Below, piece by piece: positions 1 through 12,219 of a stretch of 64,000 nt of DNA (positions within the stretch are counted from its first letter, which is position 1; each line of letters begins with the position of its first letter). A program made the translations under genes and the position numbers. This DNA comes from Gordionus sp. m RMFG-2023 (Eukaryota > Nematomorpha > Gordioida > Chordodea > Parachordodidae): assembly GCF_954871325.1 (NCBI RefSeq), contig NC_088777.1, forward strand, positions 46,043,366 to 46,107,365, written 5' to 3'. Under the pieces are notes generated by a model. The model ran no database searches and was not told where the DNA came from. It worked only from the letters and a program-made list of their open reading frames with translations.

Positions 1-1209
1 CATTAAAAGTTTATATATAGGCGTAGGCTTAATAGGAGGTATATTGGACAAGTCGCCATTATTCATCCATGTATTCTCTATATTCTTAATACTATGTTTT
101 CTTTCATTCAGAGAATAATCACTAGTTTGATCAAAATTCTTTCTAGAGCTCTTTCTTCTTAAACTGTTCCCTCGACTTATGCTCAAACTTTTGCGATATT
201 CTTGATGTTTTTTATTAATATCTTTCATTATAAAAATTAATAACATACCATCAATCAAACATATAACTGATAATACAAGAAAAGGAACTTTTTTTCCTAC
301 AAATTGATATAGAATTCCTCCAAATGGTGGAGCAATTAAGGATCCAAGAGATATACACGCCAAGGCCCAACCTAGTGCTTTGGTCCTTTCTGCTTCTATT
401 GGAAATTGATCCGCAATCATGGCTAAGCCGGATGTATCTGCAAACGCGCTTCCTAAGCCTTGTAAACTTCTAGCAAAAAATAGACCCCCATAAGTTTTGG
501 CGAATGCGAAAAATACTGTCGATAAAAACATTATTAATAAGCCGAATAGTAAAGGTCTGTCATAGCCTAATCGATCAATGATAGCACCCGAAAATGGATT
601 AACAAACAGTTGAAAAATAGCTTTGGAAGCAAATAATACGCCTATTAGCATAGCCTCATTACTAGTATCAAGCGGTGGTAACGGAATTATTTTGAGTTTA
701 TCGGCTAACTTTATTTGAGTTTGATTCCACATGGTAGTTATATTATTTCTTAATGTCTTGATGATCGATTTCGATTTAGTGTTCAATATTGTAGTTATAT
801 TATTTTTTATTGTCTCGATGATTGATTTCGATTTTGTGTTCAAGGTACTTTCCTCGTCAGTTACATTTTCGTAATCGTAATAATATTCATATTCGGGTGT
901 AGTAGAAAACTCCTGGTTTAATGCACCTTTTTTAAAATCAGTTTCGTCAATGATAGAGGCATTGGGATTGGTTATAAAAGAAGATTTTTTGTCGATATCC
1001 TTTTTTATTCCTTTAGCCAAAATCAAATGGTGTAAATAATCTGGTATTATAGGTACAATGACCATATACAACATGTTATCGAGAAATAAAGCTAAGCACA
1101 CTATAAGTAAAATGTATAATTTCCTTGTATTGGGATTGGATATCTTATTCTCAAAAAAGAAACGAGTTTGGTAGAATTTATCGATAATGATGGCTAGTAT
1201 TTTGTCCAT
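1..1209 (-). CDS. vesicular acetylcholine transporter (VAChT), 5' part, open at left edge
   Basis: This is a proton-coupled antiporter of the major facilitator superfamily that loads acetylcholine into synaptic vesicles. The window shows 403 codons from ATG (1207-1209) with no stop or intron, about TM1 to TM6 and the start of the central cytoplasmic loop; TM7-12 lie beyond position 1. TM1 carries the family motif LDNMLYMVIVPIIPDY (residues 43-58) with the conserved acidic residue D44. Residues 189-212 and 248-266 (SLQGLGSAFADTSGLAMIAD) match VAChT more closely than VMAT, as does SLGSLIAPPFGGILY at 287-301. Luminal loop 1 (about 61-185) is long, acidic and tyrosine-rich in the middle, and has five N-glycosylation sequons (N83, N115, N137, N156, N162). 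The central loop (about 335-400) is basic and serine-rich. VAChT is usually encoded with choline acetyltransferase in one locus; I found no ChAT exon upstream. VMAT is the alternative, less likely. Confidence 0.94.
   Translation of the reverse strand, partial: MDKILAIIIDKFYQTRFFFENKISNPNTRKLYILLIVCLALFLDNMLYMVIVPIIPDYLHHLILAKGIKKDIDKKSSFITNPNASIIDETDFKKGALNQEFSTTPEYEYYYDYENVTDEESTLNTKSKSIIETIKNNITTILNTKSKSIIKTLRNNITTMWNQTQIKLADKLKIIPLPPLDTSNEAMLIGVLFASKAIFQLFVNPFSGAIIDRLGYDRPLLFGLLIMFLSTVFFAFAKTYGGLFFARSLQGLGSAFADTSGLAMIADQFPIEAERTKALGWALACISLGSLIAPPFGGILYQFVGKKVPFLVLSVICLIDGMLLIFIMKDINKKHQEYRKSLSISRGNSLRRKSSRKNFDQTSDYSLNERKHSIKNIENTWMNNGDLSNIPPIKPTPIYKLLM
731..844 (-). repeat. in-frame 57-bp tandem duplication in VAChT luminal loop
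   Basis: Two adjacent 57-bp units (731-787 and 788-844) encode residues of the form LNTKSKSII..T..NNITT, about 123-160 of the protein. Each unit contains one N-I-T glycosylation sequon, so the duplication doubles it. The copies differ at a handful of bases, so the duplication is not brand new. Confidence 0.9.
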
Positions 1210-3834
1210 AATTAATCAAATGTGTGTGGTGTATACAATAAATGAATGAATAAAGGGATAAATTTAGATAGGATGGTTGGATGGATTTCAAAACCTTAAA
1301 GGATATATATAAAAAAAATTAAAGTTAAACTTAACAATATAAGCAATAGATGTTAAAATATTTTATTTATATACAAAAGTATCATCTCTATCATTGACGA
1401 ATTGGTTAACTGATGCATTTAAAAAGGATCATATTTATAAACCATAAACTTTTTTGCACCTTTTAATTATAATAAATAAGGATATTACCTAGTATTTATA
1501 CCAATACATTTTATTTTTACTTTTTTTAAATTTTTTAAAAAAATAATTAGACATTAAAAAAAAATTTCTAAATTAAATGATATAAAATAGATAGTTAAAA
1601 AAAATAATTTATTCTTTATTCTTAAATTATCAAGATTTTCTAGGAAAAATATGAAGATAAACTTATTAAATATTTTCAATTATTTTTAATGAGACTTACA
1701 GTTACATGTAATGTATATAATAAAAATTAACTCATTTATCTCAAATGTATTATAATACCTATTTCTATATAATACTATAATAATAATAGAAAAGATTGTG
1801 TCTACATTTGGAATATAGAAATTTTTTGAAAAATTGAATACTTTTTTTTATTAATATAACAGACTTTTTTTAAAAAAATATAAAATAAATAAATATGGTC
1901 TTTTTATTATATTCGATATTTTTAATCAATCAAAAATATTATTTTTATTATTATTATCATTATACAAGTCATAATTTATCTTTTGATAGTATCCAAATTA
2001 GCATAATATATCAATATTCAATATAAAAATAAATTTATTTTTTTTATAAAAATTCTCTTTTAGTTTTTTTTATCATTTATCAATCAAATAAAATAAAAAT
2101 CATTCCATATACTTTTCACACATTTCTATCATATTTTGAAAATAATCTTCAAAAAATCTTTTAAGGATCTTTATTTTTTTAAATTTTCGATTTCATCTTG
2201 AAAGATATTTATGCGCGAATTATAAAAGATTTTAACATTCTTAGGTAAAATAAGATGAAAAATATCTTTTAGAAAAAAATTTTCCAAATATTTTTGATTT
2301 TTTTTGTCTAACAATTTAGGTTAATCAGAATTTAATAGCAAAACACTTTTATGTATTATATGTATATCTAATGTTATAAAAAAAACCTCAATTTATCTGT
2401 AATTTATAATCTTAAAAATTTATTCTTGATAGTTAAGGGTTTTGTGGGCAATATTAAAATAATGAATTATGTAAAATTCTCATCTATAGCAGCAAGAATA
2501 TATTTTCTTAGGTTATATAGATTACAAATATAAATGAATAAACACATTTCGTTGAAAAGATTTTTTTTATTGTTCACATATAATTAAAGGTAGGTAACTA
2601 AATATATTTCATTAACTTATTTTTTAAAAAATAAGGGAAAAGTTTAGAATAACCCCTCATCAAAATAAAAATAAATTTCTGAATCGCACCTTATGAGATA
2701 GGAAAATTTCTGATTCACCCATCATCAAATAAAGGTAAAATTTATTATTCCATCATCGAATAAAGGAAAAAATTATGATTCCCCGATATTCTTGGCAGGC
2801 TATCAACTTGTGATATTTACAATGACTCATTAAAAAATGATTATTTTTTCTCTTTAATTCCAGTTTGCTTCTAATAATAATAAGTGTTAAAATCTCTTTT
2901 CTTTTAAATCAAATTTAAAATAATTTTAACTTTAATATTACAATAATGTAAGTATTAAATTTCAATTGTTCTAAGTTGAGATGTTTTCTGATACTCAAAT
3001 TTTATATTAACACCACCACATATATGCGTGATAATCTTTAGAGAGTCTCTTTTGATAAATGATGAACGCAAAAATGCCTTGTTAAGAATATTGTTATGAA
3101 AATGAAATTGGAATCAAAGAGAAAGACGAATATTTAAGAATGAGATTATATGTGTACATATGTAATAATTTTTTTTAAAAAACATGTCGGAACGTATCAG
3201 AACTGTTCTGAGAACGTTTCTAGAATCGCCATTCTCCCTCCTTTGTTTTACATATGTTCAATTCCTGGAAAGGGTCCAAAACGTTCCGTTTTATGTTCTC
3301 GCTAAAATATTTATTTAGTCGTTTTTTAAAAATCAGCTAAATCGGAGTTTTTAACAATAGTAATTATCAGAGTTGTTAAAACAAAAATGTCGTAATTTTA
3401 TAAAAAAAAATATCTGTTCTTGTATCTAATTTTAGATGTATCATCTGTATCTATTTTTAGATACTTTTTGAAATAAATTCATATAATAATATGTCCTAGC
3501 TTATTTTATTTTAAAAAAACCAGATAAATGTTATTTTAGGCAATGGTAGACCACAACATGGTAAATTTTATATTATAATTTATTTTATTTATATTAATTT
3601 AAAAAAATATATCACCATTTTTAAATCAATATTTTTAGACAATCTCTGAAATGAAACCAAATAATTTAATATTCGATTTTTGGGGAATCTCTTAGATGAT
3701 ATAAATATTGATAAAAGTTTGATACAGATGATTACGGTTTATACATATTCATGCCTGTTATAAAATAATTTTTCTATTATGTTGAAAATCCTTATTTTAA
3801 AATAGATGTTTATATGATATCGGCAATTTTTTCC
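1210..3834. other. AT-rich non-coding DNA upstream of VAChT
   Basis: No exon, RNA gene or clear promoter is visible. The stretch is dominated by A/T runs. A short degenerate repeat at about 2645-2790 and a locally GC-richer patch at about 3180-3300 are the only structure noticed. No choline acetyltransferase exon was recognised. Confidence 0.5.
2645..2790. repeat. degenerate tandem repeat, about 35-40 bp unit
   Basis: About four imperfect copies of a unit containing CATCATCAAATAAAGG and a GATTC-CCC word follow one another. Spacing is irregular, so this is an old minisatellite or a decayed repeat end. Confidence 0.5.
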
Positions 3835-4123
3835 CGGCAATGTGTTATTAAATCATTTTCGTTCTTTTTAATTTAAGAATCTGATTTTACCGAAAATGTT
3901 TATCAAGTGGAATACCTACTCTATGAATTTCAGACAGATTTACCCTTGAACTTTTGAATTTAATATTAATTATATTAACTTTTCCATGGATTTTTATATA
4001 AATAATAAATGACTTTAAGGTTATTACCGGAGAAACTGACTCATGATGGAATATATTTCCGATAAAATCAGATTATAAAAAACGCGCTCAAAATAAATTA
4101 TCTAAAAAATACCATATTGCCGG
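3835..4123. mobile_element. foldback/MITE, family 1, copy A
   Basis: The left end starts CCGGCAATGTGTTATT and the right end closes with the near reverse complement (ATATTGCCGG preceded by a decayed arm). The arms hold the family words CTGATTTTACCG, GGAATACCTA and AATTTCAGACA, followed by their inverted counterparts, which makes a long imperfect hairpin. No coding capacity is visible. A second copy starts 91 bp downstream and a third lies at 44064. Confidence 0.75.
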
Positions 4124-4214
4124 TAAAATCTCGTTGCCTCTAACATATATAATGAGTAGGAATAAGATTGGATCACTTTACAACATTCTAACATTCTTAA
4201 GTATATATATTAAT

Positions 4215-4544
4215 GGCAATGTGTTATTTTTTCAACTTTCAATCATTCTTTAAGAGCGTTTTTTTAAATTTAAAAATCTGATTATACCAGAAATATATTT
4301 CATTATGTTTGGAATACCTATCCCATGAATTTCAGACAATTTTGCAATGAATTTTTCAACTCAATATAATTTATATTAGATTTCCATAAATTTTTCACAT
4401 AAATAATATATGACTAGAAATTTAATGTTAAAATTATTTACAATTCTTTATATAGGTGTTCTAAATATGCTGAAAAACATTTTCGGTAAAATTATATTTT
4501 CGCTCAAAAAATGATTTATAGTTGAAAAAATAACACATTGTCGG
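4215..4544. mobile_element. foldback/MITE, family 1, copy B
   Basis: This is the best preserved copy. The left arm starts GGCAATGTGTTATTTTTTC and the right arm ends with AATAACACATTGTCGG, its near-perfect reverse complement; inverted similarity runs about 80 bp into each end. The inner core matches copies at 3835 and 44064. Copies A and B are both followed by the sequence CTAACATATATAAT, so the two may come from a local duplication rather than independent insertions. Non-autonomous, with no transposase. Confidence 0.82.
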
Positions 4545-7500
4545 AAAAACCACATTGTCGCTAACATATATAATATATTCACACAATACAGGGATATTGG
4601 CTAAGAAAAAACTTATCGTTAAATGTTATATATTCTCTATAAAAAGTAAATTTAAAAAATTTATTTTCATTTTTGAAAAAAGAAAAAGATAATTAAATAA
4701 TATAATATACAATCAAATGTTTATGAGCATTTATTCATTAGTAAAAATGTACACAATTAAGGCCTTATTAACGAATTCTTTAACTATTATTATTGTGTAA
4801 TATTAATTATATATTTTTTAAATTGAATTTTTTTAATAAAAAAAAAATTTATAATTTTAATATTAAATATCGATTTTGATATTCATGTTATTATTGTTAA
4901 ATAAACATTGTTTGATTCTAAGTTTAGTATTAGTTTTAAAAAAAAATAATTAGATTATAATTTGTCTAACTTTATCTATCAAAATAAATCTGAGCCAGTG
5001 CTTAAGCGAATTTTTTTATTACCAGTTGTAAACAATCCTTTATGATGAAAAATCGTTTGTACCTTAAAATTAATATGACTGGTCATGGTCACTCTGTAGG
5101 GATGGTTTTTATTTTGTTTTTATATGTTTTCAATATTTATAAATTAAGGTGATTATAATATTTAAAAATTAAAATAATTTCAAGCTCAATAGATTTTTAA
5201 CTTCTAAAATAATATTATTGGTTATGCTATAAAATTTAAAAAATCTTATGCTTAATACTATTAATCATACACGTATATATTAGATTATTATAAAAATAAT
5301 TATGGTGTAATAAATAAAAAATGAATCTTATAATTAGTTCTTAGAAAACAGCCTGTCTTACTGCCCGTATCTCTCCTAATAGAGAAAATTTAGAGTTAAT
5401 CACAACCGCCCTTAAGAAAGAAATTTACTCTTAGAGGTCTGCATTGGGCCAGTTTTTGGACCAAAAGCCCGCCCATAATTTTCAAAAAAATATATACCCG
5501 CCCGACCCGCCTATTTGTCTAAAATTCCTTACCCGCTCGCCCGCTCATTAGTCTAAAAATTTTTTTAACTTGCCCGTCTGTCTTCCCGTTCTCGAAAATT
5601 TTTTTGAATTTTCTTTTAATTTATATAAATTATTTTTTATTTTTTTTAGATATATTTTCTTTATTCATAATAAAATTTTAAAATAAAAATTAAATTAAAA
5701 TATATTTTTTTTTATTAAAAAAATTATGTTATAAAAAATAAAATTTATATATTATATAATAAAATAAAAATGAAATGAAAAGGGCAATTTTAAAGATAAA
5801 AAACAATTATTAATAAAATAAAATAATACAATGCAGATTGCAAACCCAAAAAAAAGGAAATTTTAAGAGAACAGTTTTATTACATTCCCATAAAAGGAAA
5901 TTTTTAATAGACAAAAAATGTTTATTTATTTTAAGAAAAAAGTTTTATTGTTGTGTTTATTACATAATATAGTTAGGTAAATGTTCTTCACTTAAAAAAA
6001 AACGATTTGTACAATAAAAAAAGAAATATTGTTATAGATCATTTAAACAATTTTTTTTTAGTTTGTTTTTTGAACAAAAATTTTAAATTTCCTTAACCCG
6101 CCCGCCCATTGCTTAAATTTCTTAACCCGCCGGCCCAACCCACCCATAGTTTTAAATTTTTCTTAACCTGCCAGCCTGCCCATTACTTCTAGTTACTCTC
6201 ACTCCCATTATCATTATAAATACTAATATAGGATAATCATTTATTAGAGCGAAAGTCCTTGGGCCAGCACCTCGAAAAGGACCATATAAAGTTTTAGTGA
6301 TAGAACTGGTGGGCCAAATTTTGAATTACTTTTTTAAAATTAATTTTGCTAATTTTTCTTTCAAATTCTTCTTGTATACATTTTTGGGGGAGGATAGGAG
6401 GAGAGGGTAGGGATTGTATAAGGGAAAATTTTTTCATTAGCTTCAAATGACATTTACAAGAACAAAGGCAAATTTTAGAAGGAAGGATTTCTCCTTGCCC
6501 ACCCTCTTCCCACCTGAATGCCTATGCTAAAAATTAATAATTGCATGTGATTGGATCTCTGTGCAACAGTAAAAAGAGCATTATTTAAAAAATTAGTACA
6601 CGACTATGATGAGTTATTTAAATATATAAAGTGATTTTTTAAAAAAATTAGCTTTAAAATTGCTAGATATAAATAGTATATAAAAGTATTAAAGCTGTGT
6701 GTTCTGGCCGGGTATTTAGCTTCGACAAAACAACCTAAAAAAGAAAACCAAACCTAAACAAAAACTAAACAAAAAAACGATAAAAAAATATGAAATATGG
6801 CGATGCTACCAAAACACTTAAAACAACCCAAAATATGGCGTCCTAGTTCAAAAGCTGTTTAGAATTCAGACTAAACCGTATTAAGTAAATTAAGTCGAGC
6901 CAGTGACACAACCTAAGAGACCTGATACGTCATAACGCCTTTAAATTTGTAAAATAAGTGTTAATCTTGAGAAATAAATTGAGCAAAACCGGGGCTAAAT
7001 GGCAAGTGAGAATTTAAATCCCTAGGACTAAATATCTTAAATTATTCAAAGTCCATTGGAGGTTCATTAAGAGATAGATATTGGCCAAAAACGATATTTT
7101 ACTATTTATCACAAAATAAAATTTGTAATTTTATGTTTGTTTTAAAGAGAATCAAATTTTCAAAAATATATAAGATTGATTTATTTATCTATGCTATAAA
7201 ATGATTCTTGAGTTTCTTCCTCGCTTAAAATAACAGGAGGTCAAACAATAAAATAAGGTCAAATGGTAATTTATTAATTTTATTATTTAATCATTTAGGC
7301 GTTATAAATGAAATAAAAATGAAAACTGAGAGAAATATTTTTAAAAGCTATTAACAATTAAGAAACAAATCTTTAAATAACTATATCAACAATAGATATA
7401 TTTAAAAATTTTGGAAAGTAATTTTCGTTTGATGAACAAATTAATAAACTATACTAATATAGATTTCATCAAAAAATTCTTTATTCCAAGAATACTTTAT

Positions 7501-9241
7501 TCAAAAAATTCAACATTTCAAATAATATTATCAAATAATTCATAAATTATCGCACTCAGAAATTTACTATACTCCATGAGAATTTATATTTATTTATAAT
7601 TTTATTATAAAAACCAAAAATTATATAAGGAAATTTGTGCTAATATTAATTATATAGTAAAATTTGATTTTTAGATTTAGATGATTCTTGAATATTAATA
7701 CTCATACATAAAATAATTTTATTGGATATTTTATGAATTGGATATCAAATTTTAGTTAGATTTAGTTTTAAGTTTAATTGATAACTGATATCTTGTAAAT
7801 ATGTCATGGCAGCGGCCTCCATACCCTCCTAGGCTTCTGGAACAAATACTCCCTTGCAAAATATACCCCTAAAGCAGCGACAGTTGTAAAATTTGTGTAT
7901 CGTCCACTTTACTACTGAATTTCCATTGTTGTTAAAGGCTATTTTTTGAAAGTAGCAGGTTACCGCTAAGATTAATTGACACAAAAAATAGCACGTTATC
8001 GCTCTTTTGTCAAAAATGTAACCTATTAGCTACCTTTAAAAAATATTTTAGGCTACTATATTTTAAAAATAATTTATAATTTTTATATCTCTAATCTATG
8101 CCCATAAGATTAACATATCAAATTCAAAAATATTGATACATAAAAATATGACTAAAAAAATGTAAAATATATATGCAACATTTATTTTACTCCGTTTTAA
8201 TAATAAAATAATCTCTATATATTATCATCTCCAAGTCTAGAGCCTGGTAAGAAAGCATAAATCTTGCCTTATTAAATATTCGCTTAAGGGTAGTAGCACT
8301 TTTGTGGGGTATTTTTATAAACTTTTAAGAAAAAAATTATCAAAAATCATTTGAGTATTTTTGCCTTATTTATTTTCGTTAGTATTAGATTAGTCAACGT
8401 TACCAATAGCCTATTTTTCTTTTCTTTGGGTCCAAATAAGTTAGTATTAGATCGGGACATAAATAATTTATATTTTCTTCATGAATGCCTACTATCTTTT
8501 ATTGTGCAGATGTAAGAGAATAGATATAATATTAGACTCTTTCATTTCTTGAGAATTATCCAAAATTCTTGTTATTACTTCTGCCTGCAGGATATCTTGG
8601 TACCAAATAAAAATTTAATCAGATTAGAAATTTTGCTGAACTGTATCTATAAACAATTAATATCACTTTATGAGATAATTTCTTGAGATACACCTGATTC
8701 TGGTGTAGTAGAATTGATCAAGTTAGTTTGAATTAAATTTGATCTATATGATGTAGCCTCTTCTACTTCACAAAATTATTAAGAAATTTTAATAATTTCT
8801 CCGAAATTTTAGGTGTGCACATTCTATAAAACACAAGATATAATAATTTTATTAAAATTATGAATAATATCTTTAGATGTTTTTTTAGTTAAAACTGCTT
8901 AATTTATTGAACAACTTCGATCTTTTATGCATCTAAATTTGAGGGGAGAAGGTCTAGATAAATTACATGGTTATCATCTGTCTCAAATTTTTTTCCCATA
9001 TCTATCTCTATTGGCTGTATTTTATAATTTAAGTTTTCTTGATAAATTAAATTTATAATTTATAAAACAGTTTTTGATATATAAACTTTGAAATTAAATG
9101 TAAGAAACTATAATATTAAAAATTAATTATTTATTAGCAGAGATAAAGCATCAACTTACATTTACTAAGTAGGATTTGCTATTTTAAAAGTTAGCTGGAG
9201 TGACTCTTTATAAAAAAAAAATAAGGTGTAATAACACTTTT
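4545..9241. other. gene desert with CCCG-rich repeat patches
   Basis: No host gene is recognised. CCCG/GCCC-rich patches occur at about 5433-5590 and 6090-6190 in the same orientation, separated by about 500 bp of plain AT-rich sequence; they could be the two ends of one decayed repeat. An A/C-rich tract lies at about 6720-6850 and a weak hairpin-like repeat at about 7925-8060. The rest is A/T runs. Confidence 0.45.
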
Positions 9242-9416
9242 TAGTATTGTTGTTAACTAGCTCAATTTTTAGAAAATGGTTAACTCAATATTTTAACCAA
9301 AACTATCACACATTCCTAGAGATTTTGCACATAGAAAGGTTTGGACATCTATTAACGAAATCTTTACATAATATTTTTTTTGGCTAAAATATTGAGTTGG
9401 CCGTTTAACAACGCTA
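9242..9416. mobile_element. hAT-type MITE, family 2, decayed copy
   Basis: The left end (TAGTATTGTTGTTAAC) and right end (GTTTAACAACGCTA) match the termini of the better copy at 13220, and the interior shares the words CTCAATATTTTAACCA and AATATTGAGTTGGCCG. The flanks show only a blurred CTTTT similarity, so the target-site duplication is not clear here. Confidence 0.72.
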
Positions 9417-11070
9417 CTTTTAGAAACTTTCTCGGGTATCAATATTTTTCCTTATTTGATAGCCTTTTCCTTTTAAAATTTATATTTTTTTATAAACCAT
9501 ATTTTCTCGGTTTATGACGCTTTCCGCTTAATAAAATTCTAAATTCCTTATTTTAAAAATTTCTGGTCTCTCGTGAGAAACATCAGAGTTATAACTGTAT
9601 CAAAGTTAAAAAAAAAAAATAATTATGAATATAATAAATAAATGAATATCTATTTTTTTTACCTTTCCTTGTATTTGTTTCTTTCCAATTTCTCACATCG
9701 GAAACACTCCTATAAATTTTAACACGTTTGAGTAAATCATGTGTATAGTATTTATTTTTTAAATTAATTTTTTTTTAGTTATTTAACTTTTAAACAAAAT
9801 TTTTAAACGTATATATAAAATTTTATTATAATTTTAAATTTGGTTGGCCCTTTTTTTTTAAATTATTACAAAGGAATATTTATCGATTTAAAAAATTAAA
9901 ATTCAATGATTATAAAAAGATTTTTTTTTTTTAAAAAAAACATAATTTTTGTTTGAATAATTTGTTTTAATTTTGAAGATATTTTTAAAAAAAAAATTTT
10001 TTAAATAAATTGACAAGAAAATGATTAATATTTAAATTAAAAAAAAAATTTTTTTTTTATTAAATGAAATAAGTTATATCAATTTTGAGATAATTATTTT
10101 TCATTCCCCGCTAATGATCATCTTCAAAAGAAATAAGAAAAAAAAAAATATTTCTTATATATAATAAAGGAAAAAAATAATAATAATATGCCAATAATAT
10201 TTATTGGTTTTCCATTATATTTTTTTTTGAAAAAAAATCAAGTTTAATGCTTATGAGCTTTTTGATTTTTAATATTTTTGGAAATAGTGATTGGCATTTT
10301 TTAAAAAAAATGCAGTTGTTTTTTATTCGGTGCATAGGCGTAGCCGGGGGAAGGCAAGGGAAAATTCTCCCCGCATATTTGCTTGTTCTCGTAAATATCA
10401 TTAAAAAATCTACCCCTTAAATCACCCCCCCCCTCTCTCTTCAATATAATAGCAATATAAACAAAAATTTTAAAGAAAAATTAGTAAAAGTTAACAATTT
10501 TTTAAAATAATAACTTGAATTCAAAATTTTTAGAATTTTATTTTAAAAAATGAGCAAAATTTATTTTTAAACCAAGTATAGTCAAGGACCCAAAGAAGAC
10601 TTTTAATAGTATTTAAGATGGAAAACCATATTTAATAATGCTTTCTCCCGTGTTAGCAAAATCCTGATAGGATGACTTTAATAATAAACTATAAGAAAAG
10701 TGTTTTCTACCCCTCCCCCTACTCCCCATTTCCATTTAAAGACTAGGCCTATGAAGCGCCAATATCAAAATGTTAACCAGAATTGTATCGCAGCTTAATT
10801 TCTTACAAGCCCTCATTATAATATTGGTTCTTTCTTTATTATTTATTGTTTTATTTCTGGATTGGCCAATTTTCATATATGTTATTTTTATATCCAGATA
10901 TTTAACTGATAATACAATTATATTACCCATGAGGGAGGCGTAGGAAATTATTTTGGGGGCTTTGCCCTCCAAACCCAGATTTCCCGGCCTTCTGTCGGGC
11001 CCCTCCTATAAAAATATTATATATGTTATCTTTATATCATCTCCGTCAAAATTGGCTTAACAATTAAAAG
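9417..11070. other. AT-rich DNA, no gene seen
   Basis: Long A and T runs dominate. GC-richer islands at about 10335-10435 (with a C run) and 10700-11010 carry GGGGGC and GGCCC words and look like decayed repeats. Short open frames here have no recognisable motifs and I do not call them genes. Confidence 0.45.
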
Positions 11071-11072
11071 TA

Positions 11073-12024
11073 GGGGAGACCGGGGATATAATGAACCCGC
11101 GCTTATAGCGAGTCGTGGCTTTATTTTCCAGATTATTAATCTCTAAGGGATATTTTTTTTTTACCATAACTATATAATTATTTAATGTGTATGCGCGGCT
11201 ATGATTTTTATTTCTATCGGACAGCTTGAAGAATATATATAATGCATTTTATGATTCGTATCTGCAAAAGTAATTTTGTAGACCTTTACTATTTTTCAAA
11301 TAAAGATTAATTTACATTTTTATCACCCTAAAATTTATCTAATATAAATGAAAAAAAAGTCATATTTTATATAATATTAACTTACCCGAACAAAATTGAT
11401 ATTAAAAATACTTCAAAATACGATCTTAATGAAAGTGTTGACATTGTGGCTATATTTATGAGGTTAGGTCGAGCCTTTTACGAATTTTTTTTTAAAAATT
11501 TTAACATGGAAAAATAAAGCCATGGAGAGAGCAAATAAAAGTGAAAAAAAAATCGAAAAATGTTTATTAATATGAAAATCAATTGTTTTCATGACAATCA
11601 AGACTGGTTTCATTGTCGTAAATGTAGTTATTGGTCACATGGAAGCTGTTGTAATTTTAATCCTTTTTTTTTTATTTGCAAAGATTGTAAATAATATTCT
11701 CATTTTTTTTTGTTTATAAAATGATTTTATATATTACTTTTATGCTTTAAATCATTAAATGTGTTCTAATAAAAAAAAAATATATAATTTTCATTTGGAA
11801 AATTAAGCAGAGCTTATAATAGTCCCGATCAAAGGCGTTCGTCTCCGAGTAGGGTTTCACTTCGTTCCCAAAAAAAATTCCAGGAAAAATAAAATTTCGA
11901 AAAAAAGAATTAATTATGGTATTCTGGAAATTTAAACCCTACCATAAAACTAGTAGAGCTGAATAAAATTAGATATTTTTTCTTAAAAATGATAAAGTAT
12001 AGGGTTCGACATAACCCCGGTCTT
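11073..12024 (+). mobile_element. decayed TA-flanked DNA transposon, possibly pogo/Tc1-mariner-like
   Basis: The element begins GGGGAGACCGGGGATATAAT at 11073 and ends with the inverted match ATAACCCCGGTCTT at 12024. Both ends continue with GAACCC/GGGTTC words, and a TA dinucleotide flanks each side (11071-11072 and 12025-12026), as Tc1/mariner-superfamily insertion would leave. At 952 bp it is too short for a whole transposase. It retains a Cys-rich peptide at 11560-11694. The superfamily call rests on the TA flanks and a CGCTTATAGCGAGTCG word near the left end and is an inference. Confidence 0.68.
11560..11694 (+). CDS. 44-residue Cys-rich zinc-finger-like peptide inside transposon
   Basis: An ATG-to-TAA frame of 45 codons has the spacing C-x9-C-x2-C-...-H-x3-CC-...-C-x2-C, with W and F residues between, as in PHD or other treble-clef fingers often found at the C-terminus of transposases. 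An in-frame stop lies six codons upstream (11542-11544), so this is the tail of a decayed protein rather than a complete gene. I cannot name the parent family. Confidence 0.45.
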   Translation: MFINMKINCFHDNQDWFHCRKCSYWSHGSCCNFNPFFFICKDCK

Positions 12025-12219
12025 TACAAACTCTAAAATATGCCAATGTTTTGTGCTTTCTTAGCATTTGACTTTAATCAGTATATAGTAGTCAGCATAA
12101 ATGAAAAAATTATTAATAACAAAATTTTGGTCGACCATAAGATTAAAAAGCGACTAAAAGGATTATTCTGAAAATTTTATCATTATATAGTGCTTGATTG
12201 CAAATTAATTTTATCCGTT

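Noticed and set aside
1210-3000. Choline acetyltransferase exons of a cholinergic locus upstream of VAChT
   Set aside because: No ChAT motif found; shared exons could lie elsewhere or beyond the left edge.
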